From Paragorgia papillata (lineage: Eukaryota > Cnidaria > Anthozoa > Scleralcyonacea > Coralliidae), in contig JAWNZC010000319.1 in NCBI GenBank assembly GCA_035771165.1, forward strand, positions 606,001 to 670,000: 64,000 bases of DNA, read 5' to 3'. This document shows, one piece after another, positions 16,584 through 36,800 of the stretch. The notes under the pieces are model-generated. The model was not told the DNA's origin. It made no database searches and saw nothing but the letters and a program-made list of their open reading frames with translations. A program made the position numbers and the translations under genes. Each line of letters starts with the position of its first letter. Position 1 is the first letter of the stretch.

Positions 16584-19500
16584 TTATTTGGTCCGGCTCC
16601 CACATAGCAATACGTAGAGCAGACAAAGTACTAACACCACAAGATATAGGAATAAGAATGAATATCTGGCTGGAAGATTTAGAACCGAGTATTGGAATGA
16701 ACCATCCTTGCCTGAAAAATATAAAAATATACTAACTAGCTTGGGGGCTATAAAGAATATCATTTGAGGTGTAGTCAAACACAGCTTTTGTTTGATATCA
16801 TACATACCAAAAACAGCCACACCTATTCCCATTGTCACTGTTCCCATTCTGTAGCTACAAGTTGGAAGGATATGCTCTTGTATTAAGAAACCACTCAATC
16901 TATAGGTCCTGTAGCTTTCCTAAATAAAGAAATCGATATGTATTACAAATACCACATTGCCTAGTATTCTTGACGTTGCTACAGAGACTTCGTACCTTGT
17001 GGACATGTCCACTGAAAATTACTCTTGGACTGGTCTCACGCAGAACCTAAACATCATTGTAATAAATACGGAATATTGGTATCTGCAGGTCAGTTGTGTG
17101 TAGTTACTGCTTTACATTACAGAATGCACAGAAATAGGTACAGCCGTGTTGTTAGAACTTATTGTACTTGAATAATTATAACAACAAAATGGCACCACCA
17201 CTAACAACAACAACAGCAGTGGCAGCAGCAGCAACAGCAGCAGTAACAACAGCAGCAGCAGCAATAACAGCAGCAGCAGCAACAACAACAGCAGCAGCAA
17301 TAACAGCGGCAGCAGCAGCAACAACAGCAGCAGCAGCAACAGCAGCAGCAGCAACAACGGTGGCAGCAACAACAGCAGCAACAACAATACCAGCAACACC
17401 TCTACCAACAATAACTCACTTAACCACATCATTAGTTCACCAATAAAAACCATTTCCAGTGCATATTCCACTTCATACCTTCACAGCAAAGTGGGAATCC
17501 CAATGCGAGACTGGAAGATGACTGAGAATGACTGTATGCTTGGTATTATCAAGCTTTCTCGTTGATGTTGAAGCAAACATTTTCATTTTATCAAAAATAC
17601 GTTTTTCATCTGGTGATGTATATTGATATGAGCGAAGAAAACTCAGCGTGTTTAGCTAAACATGTAGAATAACACAAAAAATATAAATAACATGTTGAAT
17701 GGTTATTTGTCGGACAGTGAACTCGAGTGGAGAATAATAATAAGGCAAGCTGTTACTCCGATGGACGAACCATTTGGCCCACCTGGGATTTGAACCCACA
17801 ACCTTCGGTTTCATTGGTGTACTGTGCTAATGTGGCGCCTGGGGCCGCAATGGAGTGAGAACCCCCCCCCCCCCCCAAAAAAAAAAAAAAACACCCAAAA
17901 AAGTCTAAAATGTCATTTGCTGCATTTCTGGGACGATTTATATAATTCTGATGGTAAGAAAATGTCAAGTAAGAAAATGCTCAAAAGCTAATACATTTTT
18001 CATTTCACAACTCATAATCTTATAACTCAATACTCATACACCATTAGCTATATTAGTGTTTACCAGCGTGATGTTCGTGTTATACCCCGAAGTTTTACCC
18101 TTCTCCAAAGGCAACTCTGAGTGAGCCTAAAAACACTTTTCTGTCTGATTAAGAAAATTTATATTTAGCAAAAATGCCACCATAGAAGTGCCACTCAGTT
18201 TACTAGCATTGGCAGTGCATGTCTACTACCCGATGCAGCCTTCTAGTTCATCAGGGAACCATGGAATCTTGTTTAAGAATTTGAATACCTTTAAAAATTG
18301 CCAGTTTTTAAACTTTATTATCTCGTTGGTATTGCCAAAATATTTTTCATGTCTTTTTAGAAGATTGGAGTCTAAAGGTTCAGCTTCTCCGCCAACATCA
18401 TTGTCACCAGCTAAATAAATTCTTTTTACTGACTCAGGAATTTGATAAATATCTTTAAGCCACTCCTAAAAATAAAAAATAAATTATTCACTTTGAATTT
18501 TATTTATTTAAAATTATTCAGTCATGCCAGAGTAGCATCAGCCTTTTAATTATCAATTAGGATTGTTTAACATGCATCATTCAACATTGTTTAGTGTTGT
18601 TTAACATCATTCAACATTGTTTGATCCATTCCTGCCTGAGTGAGCCAGAAATGACCTCTTTGCCTCTTTAGCTACTCTGTCTAACACCAGACTATTTTGC
18701 TTGTCAAAGAAAGAACCCTGAGTCATTCTAGGCAGCAATGGGTTAACAAGTGATCCTGTCTGAGCTGGCCAAAAATGGCCTCTTTAATTATTGTTTTGCT
18801 CTGTCTATAAACACCCAACTATTACTTTTAGTTGTCAAAGGGAGAACCCTCAGACATCCTAGGCAGCAATGAGTTAATTAAGATACCTTATTAATCAATA
18901 TTAATAGACCACATGCAGTGGCAATTGGAGTGACATACATACTTTGTAGAGTAGGAATGTTTCATCTGAAGCAATATAGCCTTCGTCGAATAAATCTCCT
19001 GCAATATTAACATTTAATATGCTCAGAATAAATCTATGTAACCTTCAATTTTACCTTTGTTCGTCTAAGATGATGACATAGCATTTACCTAACAGAATAA
19101 CAGCATCAGGTTTGACAGCATTCATAGCTTGGGAAAATGTCTTTTTCAAATAACGACAAGCATCCCATCTTGTGATATGACCAACAATACCTCTAGACTC
19201 AAACTTGTACCCCTATTGGTAGAAATTAAGTTGAGTATTTCAAGAGAAAATAGACTAGAGTACTCTTATATACTAGATGCTAAGTTCTACAAACAAGTAC
19301 AGAATGCATTATTTTGCATAATACCATGATCGCCTCAGATTCTTTTGTTCTGCGAGGGAATGTAAACCTCATATTTCCCTCATCGCTCATGCAAGAGGGA
19401 AATTTTCCCTTTGTCTTCTAATTTTCCCGTGCATGTTGATGAGGGAAAATTAGAAGACAAAGAAATCTTTTGTCTTCTTCTAAATTTCCCCTTGCATATA

Positions 19501-20046
19501 TTTTCCCTCATCAACATGCACGGGAAAATTAGATGCAACTTCTCTGATCAACCGTGTAAATTTCCTGTTGGTAAGATTCTCAAAGTTTTCCTCAGCGATC
19601 ATAATATTACAAACTAATAACATGACTTTTGTTTGCCTCGGGAAGATTTGTAAAATTCACAAACCTTCCCTTGGCTGTGGGAAATTTAATCGCTAATTTC
19701 CCTCAAGTCATGTTATTACTTATAGTAGTTACTTAATATTACTCTATTTCATTACTCTGTCTAACTGCAGACAATTTTACTCATCAAAGGAAGAACCCTC
19801 AGACATCCTAGGCAGCAATGGATTAATATTATACAATATTCTGTACATTCCAGTAGTAACCTGTATTTGTGGGTCAGAAAGGATCAGTACTGTTAAATCA
19901 TCTTGAAATCTCTTGACTGGTACATTCCATACAAATGCAGTTAATAAAAACACTAGATATTCTCCAATAAATAATGTACTGAACATTACAGCAATTGATA
20001 GTTTCACAGCTTTGCTGCTCCATCGTCGAGTCAAGTGACACACCAT
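16584..20046 (-). CDS. Cdc1/Ted1/PGAP5-like membrane metallophosphoesterase
   Basis: Nine coding exons on the minus strand: 20046-19861, 19212-19089, 18998-18943, 18465-18289, 18126-18064, 17655-17479, 17046-16996, 16919-16808, 16711-16584. They sum to 1074 nt and 357 aa, with every phase agreeing. A hydrophobic segment at residues ~15-40 precedes the catalytic region. The metal-binding blocks are SDPQIQ (Asp58), GDLFDEG (104-110), GDND (142-145), SHLP (His248) and GHVH (274-277). A second membrane segment (~332-351) lies just before the short tail GSRTK. Two membrane spans around a luminal phosphoesterase is the layout of PGAP5/MPPE1, which trims ethanolamine-phosphate from GPI anchors, and of yeast Cdc1/Ted1. 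The DPQ and GDND variants are closer to my recollection of the Cdc1/Ted1 branch than to human MPPE1 (D-x-H, GNHD), so no symbol is given. The 63-nt fifth exon is the least certain. ATG 20046 lies 20 nt inside an exon whose acceptor is at 20067-20069, so the leader is spliced. Confidence 0.88.
17185..17405 (+). repeat. (ACA/GCA)n trinucleotide array
   Basis: About 215 bases of mixed ACA, GCA and ATA triplets, in a phosphoesterase intron (17047-17478). Confidence 0.93.
17757..17862 (-). repeat. tRNA-like SINE fragment
   Basis: On the minus strand GGTTCAAATCC (B-box-like) sits in GGTTGTGGGTTCAAATCCCA. About 40 bases upstream is TTAGCACAGTACACC, which resembles an A box. The 5' end at about 17840 reads GGCGCCA. 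A and C homopolymers follow on the plus strand at 17861-17892. It lies in a phosphoesterase intron. It is too degenerate to be a working tRNA gene. Confidence 0.5.
18600..18885 (-). repeat. Two copies of the ~125-bp dispersed repeat
   Basis: Plus-strand text: ATTCCTGCCTGAGTGAGCC, ACCTCTTTGCCTCTTTAGC, CTACTCTGTCTAACACCAG, AGACTATTTTGCTTGTCAA and CTAGGCAGCAATGGGTTAA, then a second copy ending at about 18878. This orientation is opposite to the 62455-63165 array. Confidence 0.75.
19395..19545. repeat. Inverted repeat in phosphoesterase intron 1
   Basis: TTTTCCCGTGCATGTTGATG (about 19423-19442) and CATCAACATGCACGGGAAAA (about 19508-19527) are perfect reverse complements. The interval between them also contains AGAAGACAAA / TTTGTCTTCT, so the segment can fold into a long hairpin. 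It is a fold-back element or remnant. Confidence 0.7.
19608..19725. repeat. Second inverted repeat in phosphoesterase intron 1
   Basis: TAATAACATGACTT at about 19615-19628 is repeated inverted as AAGTCATGTTATTA at about 19704-19718. A nested GTTTGCCTCGGGAAG... / ...CTTCCC pair lies inside. A dispersed-repeat fragment (GGCAGCAATGGATTAA) follows at 19745-19828. Confidence 0.6.
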
Positions 20047-20089
20047 GAAAAATGAAGGTGGAAAATCTGAAACATAAGATTGGTGATCA

Positions 20090-20116
20090 ATATGAGAATC
20101 ATCAATCATCACCATT

Positions 20117-20148
<32 letters not shown>

Positions 20149-20660
20149 TATTATCTTTATTGATCATCATCATTATTATCATGATCATCATTATCATTAT
20201 CATCATCATGGTCATCATCATCATCATCACCATTATCATCATCATTATCATCATCATCATCATCATCACCATTATCATCATCACCATTATCATCATCACC
20301 ATTATCATCATCATTATCATCATCATCATCATCATCACCATTATCATCATCATCACCATTATCATCATCACCATTATCATCATCATTATCATCATCATCA
20401 TCATCTATTCATCATCATCATGATCATCATCATGATCATCACCACCATCATCATTATCATTATTATCTTTATTGATCATCATCATCATGATCATCATGAT
20501 CATTACCACCATTATCATCATCATGATCATCATTATTATCATTATTATCATCATGGTTGTCATCATGATCATCACGATCATGGTGATCGTGGTCATCATC
20601 ATCATTATCATCATGATTATCATGATCATTATCATCATCATTATCATGATCATCAGGGCC
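20090..20660 (+). repeat. (ATC)n array, ~570 bp
   Basis: ATC/ATT triplets with TGATCATCATG palindromic steps fill most of the leader intron of the phosphoesterase. Open frames of Met, Ile or Asp/His runs arise from it and are not genes. Confidence 0.95.
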
Positions 20661-21034
20661 TTCTTTTTTATATTGGTTGCTTAAGTTTCTCACACTTCTA
20701 ATACAAAAACAAGACGCTTCATAATTTTTAAAAAGCGTGATGTCTTATACAGAACTATATGTTCTAACCCAGTGTAATTATTTAATATTTAATAGTGACA
20801 TAAAAGTATAAAAACAAATAAGAAATACTCACATTTTCTTTTAAAACAGCCAAACGTTTTGCATGTGTTTGGAAAGGAAATGAGCAACTACATTCCAAAC
20901 GTGCCATGAAGTAGTTACGTATACAGTAAATACGACTGCTGACACAAAACATTTGATGCTCAAGCGCGCGCGCGGGTACATAGCAAACCCGCAAGAGCTT
21001 CTGCCCGCAACGACAAACTTCAAAATGTCGTGGA
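20661..21034. promoter_or_regulatory. Divergent promoter region, phosphoesterase (-) and PHACTR (+)
   Basis: On the minus strand a donor (AAAAT|gtgagt, exon end 20833) pairs with the acceptor at 20067-20069. A non-coding leader exon therefore probably starts between about 20833 and 21015. In the leader frame that would join to ATG 20046, a TAG stops the frame, which supports a non-coding leader. The PHACTR start codons begin at 21035 on the other strand. The segment 20962-20976 is a (CG)n-like run in an otherwise AT-rich window. No TATA box is evident. Confidence 0.6.
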
Positions 21035-31474
<10,440 letters not shown>

Positions 31475-32394
31475 TTTTAAAAACAGTTTCAACCTTTTCA
31501 CGGACTTCTCGTTGTGTTTAAAGTTCTTTAAACGACAAGATTTCTTCGCGACACCGCTGGAATTAACAGCCTGGCTCGCCGGCAGCGTTTCGTAACGTCT
31601 AAACGAGGCTCGCGACCCAAACGTAGCCACTTCGACAAGCTTCGGAATATATTCGGGGCGCTCTGTCGTATAATTCCGAGATTATTCAAAAATTATCTGT
31701 ACAAAATTCCGTATTTCCAAGTTTCGCCACATACACATGATTATATACATATTTTGCACTTGCAATGGAATGAAAATAATTTCGACCGAGATACAATAAA
31801 AAGTTTTTGCCTTTTAGAATTAATCAAAATTAATAGATCAGTTTTTCTAGAAAAGTGGAACTTGTAGCTAAGATGTGCACAACAACAAAACTTTTCATAG
31901 GGGACACTTCAGGTGCTAGAGGCTATTCCGCGCTCGTATAGGGATAATAGAGGGCATGCGGGGATACAAGGTGGTAAAGTGGTTTGTCCCGTTTTACCGT
32001 CGTACATCTCCACGTGTCCCTGTTATCCCTACGAGGATGGTGGAGCTTCTGGCAAGCTGAGTAAGGGAAAATGTGCGGTGTCTGTAAATTGGCTCAATTT
32101 GTTGCGTAAGATGAGTTATTTCAATGATTTTTAAGCAGTAAACACGCTACTTGGTTGGGTTAATGTACACTATAAGCTAGACAGTAAACCTAATTTAGTA
32201 CAGATTTAATAGGGTAGGGTGTCTTGTTTGGTGAGTTGGTATTTTTTTGAATACCAACTCAATATGTTAGTCATATAATCCCCAACAAAAAACCTAATCC
32301 TATTCAGAAACTTCGTTTATTGTCTAGTTTATACTCGTTAACTAACTCGACCCATTTTACTCCCTAATAAATTATAAATTGCTTTATATTTCTA

Positions 32395-32580
32395 CACAGC
32401 AAAGTGAAAGGTGGTAAACTGCCACCTTTGGAACGAAATACTGACGTTACGACCCTTCACGTTTTACTCTGATGAAAAGCTTTACTTGAAACGTCAGTAT
32501 TTCGCTCCGAAAAATCTCAGCAGTTTACCACATTTTCACTTTGCTCTACTCAAAACACTTCCTTCGCAGCGCTCTACTCA
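32395..32580 (+). repeat. Single 120-bp repeat copy with an inverted partial copy
   Basis: The plus-oriented unit ACTCTGATGAAAAGCTTTAC, TTGAAACGTCAGTATTTCG, CAGCAGTTTACCACA and TTTGCTCTACTCAAAACAC (about 32464-32578) is preceded by an inverted fragment (GTGAAAGGTGGTAAACTGC, GAACGAAATACTGACG) at 32404-32450. The arrangement is head to head, as in the MITE family. Confidence 0.8.
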
Positions 32581-32672
32581 GTTTTCGTATTTCTACATGG
32601 CAATTTGGAGAGTTTGTATGTCACAGACACCTGGAAAACATGCAGTTTATCGCAATTAAATTAAGATTACAT

Positions 32673-33050
32673 CCGGGACGTAGCCAGAGGGGAGCTGTGG
32701 GAGCGGTCGCTCCCCCCCCCCCCCTTTTCATGATGAAATTTTGTTTTGAACACTCGTACTCAGATATGCACAGGTGATTTACCCAGCGGTTATTGACTGG
32801 ATCTCAGTCGCTCTTCAGACACTAGTGACTAATATGAGATGGTACCTTCCTTGGCTCCTAATCCAGTCTCCGTATGTATCGCACGCATGTAACTTAACTC
32901 AACGGTTGTTTTTTTTATAGTATTTTATGACTTTTCAAACTTTGAGAATTGTGTAAAATCTTCTCCCAAAATGCAGGAAATGCCATTTTAGAGCCCGGAG
33001 CCCCCAAGAAGTTTCGCTCCTCCCCTTTCAAAATCCTGGCTGCGTCCCTG
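32673..33050. mobile_element. hAT-like element, GTAGCCAG family (copy 1)
   Basis: The left end CCGGGACGTAGCCAG and the right end CTGGCTGCGTCCCTG are inverted. The first bases are CC where other copies have CA. The flanks GATTACAT (32665-32672) and ACTTACAT (33051-33058) agree in six of eight positions, consistent with an old 8-bp duplication. The termini and the C-rich stretch CTCCCCCCCC are shared with 39653-40018. Confidence 0.75.
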
Positions 33051-33164
33051 ACTTACATCGAAATGGTTTATGTTTACTTAAAAGATAACTAAAAATAGAA
33101 ATTGAAAAAGTATCTTTGGATTTTGTATTGAAGTTAAAAAAACAACAAAACCCTAAATCTATAT

Positions 33165-33167
<3 letters not shown>

Positions 33168-33208
<41 letters not shown>

Positions 33209-33215
33209 GTATATG

Positions 33216-33256
<41 letters not shown>

Positions 33257-33268
33257 TATATATATATA
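33168..33268 (+). repeat. (TA)n microsatellite
   Basis: About 100 bases of TA with short TATG and TAAA interruptions. Confidence 0.95.
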
Positions 33269-33880
33269 ATGTCTTTTATTAACATTGTTCAAGTGTTGCA
33301 ACCAGTAATTTTGAAGGTATAAAGTAAAATTGAGATTATAAATGTATTCGTTTCTGTGTATTGATTTTGTAGAATATAATCAATCTCGCAGCTGAGAATT
33401 TTAACATAAGACAATGGAGCTTTTCACCAATAGCAGCGCCATCTTGAATTTGCAATGCATTGTGGTCTATCCAGGCCTCCAAGGCGTTGAGAGATTTCAT
33501 TGGCTCTCTCAAAACTTTGGACATCCAAAAATTCGGGCAACTTTAATTTGGATATTAGCCAATCAGATTAGTCAAAAAGAAAGATCACGTAATCCATTCA
33601 CGTCATGCATGCGGAAAGGTCTATTAAAAGGGTGATTGCGTAGTGTTGAGACACAATGAGTCCAATTTTTTGAAATGTCATTCTGACGTCAGCAAACTGA
33701 CTCATTTCCAGGAAACGTGACTACGCCCTCGGCCCCAGTCTCCTCATTAAATTTCTCCACCATGACGACGTCATCCCAGAATTCGTTTAGGGCGTGCATG
33801 AAGTGAGAAAGAAAGTGCACTCGTCAAGAGAAAACAAAGCTCATCGGAAGAGAATCGAAGTATTGCGTTTGGACTCAAAT

Positions 33881-36800
33881 ATGAAGGAAAAACACAGCAA
33901 AAACTGCGATGAATGCGAACATTCTTACATGAATAGATGCTGTATTTGTTTGGATATTCGTACCGGCGTTATAATCCTCGGTCTTATACATTTGGTGAGT
34001 TTTCTGTCGCTGTGTCTTCGCTTTTGTTGTGTTTTTATACGACAACGACACTCAATTTGTTTCACTGTTTATACGTTCTCCTTTGCTTCAAACTCGCGTA
34101 TCTATAACTCTATTTTACCTAACGTTATTTGTTAGTCTTTTCTTTATATTTTTCTGTGATTCAGATTGCTAGATCGTATTTTTCTGACTATATTTTCATC
34201 AACTACCTTAAAAATATGTCTACATTCGCCTCAATCAATAATGGCCTGACAATCATCATCCAGTCCTTGACAGTGTTATATTAAACCCAGAGATGACAAC
34301 ATATGTAAATGCTTTCTTTGGCTTAGCTTTTACTTTTGAAAAGAACAGAATACTTTTGAGATGTAGGACATGAAGCTATAGGCATTGAAATACAAAATAA
34401 AACACTTTAATTAAAAAAATATAGAAGATCTTTGTTTTCCGGCAGAGTTTCCGCTGAGGGGAACTGTACTTGCAGGTGTCGGCATTTTCTGGCAATAGGA
34501 CAATCATTAGTTTATAATCCATCTGTTTTTCACTAGTGATTGAATTTCTGTTTGCTGAATAATACTGAAACTTGTTGGTAACTCAAAACTGGGATTCTAA
34601 TCCTTTTGGAGATATTTTTGTTTTGAGGAAGCCAGTTCAGTTCAGAATTTTGAGAAAGTTGAAATGTCAGCAGATGAGTTCTCAGAATGTGTGAGAGTTG
34701 ATGAATCTTGTCAGTGGAGTTGAATCATAGTATCTCCTTACTTCGATTTGCCTCTATCAACTTGTTTTCAACTTGTGTGCTAACATTAGTTTTTAACTGA
34801 ATATGTAATGGGAAACCAAAGAAATGAATTGGCAAGCTGCAAGAGCCCAAAATATGAGTCAAAAACAAGACAAAAGATATATAGATGATATATAGAGGGT
34901 TGTGTCCCATGTACTATATATACTGAATATTACTTACGTATCTTTAATCCTTTCTTATAATTGTTTAACTTACTCCCGTATCAAATTTACACTGCACCTT
35001 CAACCGTCATTGCCTTCTCAAGTTAACAAAAAATACAGCAAGATGTGCTTTTTGGCCTAAAGCCATATACCGCATTCTTTGCAAATTTTATTCATCTACA
35101 TTATATAACCCCAGTGTCAGTCCAATTACCTACATCTTATTCAAAAAAATATGACTTAGTATACATTCAGAAATAGAATTGATATATTGTGCTGGTCAGT
35201 GACCACCCAGGGGCCTCCACAGTCCTAAATCCGGCGCTGCTTTCCCTACTAGAATTCTTCCCTTGATGAGTAAAATTGTCTAGTGTTAGCCAGAGAAAAT
35301 ACTAAAAGGCAACTACAATAGGGAAAGGGTTAGACCATTCCTGCCTGAGCTAGCCAAATACAGTTCATTTATTGCCTTACTCTGTCCAATGCCAGACAAT
35401 TTTACTTGTGAAAGGGAAACTCACAAACATACTACTAAGGCTGCAGTGGATTAACTGATTGCTGCCCGAGGGCTCTCCCTTTCACAAGTAAAATCATCTG
35501 GTGTCACAGTCAAGACAGAGTAAAGCCTTAATCAAACGAGAACGCAAGTCATCGCAAGTTGGCAGTCACGCTATCTCAGCCAGCCGCTCTGAATAATTTC
35601 CCAAAAATATCATGTACCGTGATAAAGTTAAAACTTGTTTAAAACACTCATGAAACCTTTATTTTGTTAATTTGGGTGTTTGAACGACCGCCACAGAAAT
35701 TTCTGACTGCCAACTTGCGATGACTTGCGTTCTTGTTTGATTAGGTCTTAAGACAAGAATGGAGGTTGAGCTGGCAGGAATGAGTTAACAAGTTTTAGCT
35801 TTAAAACAATATTTTCTTCTACTGGTTGATTTATACTAAAGCAATTGGCCAACTCTTCCTCATTGTCTATGAGTGTTAGCCAAATCAGCTGAACCTCGTT
35901 GACTATCTACTCGTAGACAAATCAGCCTTGTTGTCTAATTAATTCTAACTTAGTTTACTTGCTATATTTTTAGGTCATTCAAGTGGCTGCCATCATCGTC
36001 ATCTGCCAAGTATTGGCTCATCCTGATGCCTTTGAGAAAGAAAGTCCTTACATGTCAAGTAATCACATGATGAAATCTCTACATAGTTCAAGTCTATCTT
36101 ATCACATAAACTTCTCACTTATATTTTTATCTAGGGTCTTTTTACCTCCAGGGCTTATGTTGGGGGTGTTGTTTTTAAGTTCAATATGTTTTTTAATCCA
36201 TAATATTTTTGCAGGTAATAATTTTGTTTCATTGCTGATATCTTTGCTTCTGTTCATTGTAACGGCTTTCATGGTGTACGGTACAATCCAGGTATGAAAA
36301 CAGTGCTTTAATTTAATCAGCTAACACCTGATGTTTCTTGGAGGCAGATGAAAATAAAAACATTAGTGTTGACTGATTAAGACTCTTTAAGAAATTGACA
36401 AACTTGATTGATATTCTTTGAATTACTGTATATATTGTATTCTTAAATTAAAGCTTTTTTCCAGCGTCGACCTGGCTACCTGCTTCCATTCTTCTGTCTC
36501 CAAGTTTTTGATTTGTGTGTTTGTATCATGTTGCTGTTTGGGGCACTGACACACCGAGATCAAGTGGTGGTTTGGCGAAGCAGGGTAAATAATATATACA
36601 CACTCTTTATGTTTCTCTCTGACGAAGGGCCTTCACTCGAAACGTTAGACTCCTACGTTCTCTGTTTCGGCAGTATATCTAACCTTACTATATTTCGATT
36701 GCTGTTTCAACACTGCCTACGCAGCACACTACTTTTATTTCACTAAATAATATATATATTTATATTCCTGAAAGTAGCATCTCCCCTTACTTTCGGTTTT

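Larger units (their letters stand above)
31475..33880. other. PHACTR-LAPTM4 spacer
   Basis: It contains the PHACTR poly(A) candidate at about 31795, a 120-bp repeat copy (32395-32580), a hAT-like element (32673-33050) and a TA run (33168-33268). The interval 33400-33780 precedes the LAPTM4 start and includes CCAAT-type text (AGCCAATCAGATTA near 33555), a plausible promoter element. I see no further gene. Confidence 0.5.

Noticed and set aside
33794..33880. N-terminal extension of LAPTM4
   Set aside because: It would need a non-ATG start. The family N-terminus is short, and the ATG at 33881 fits it.
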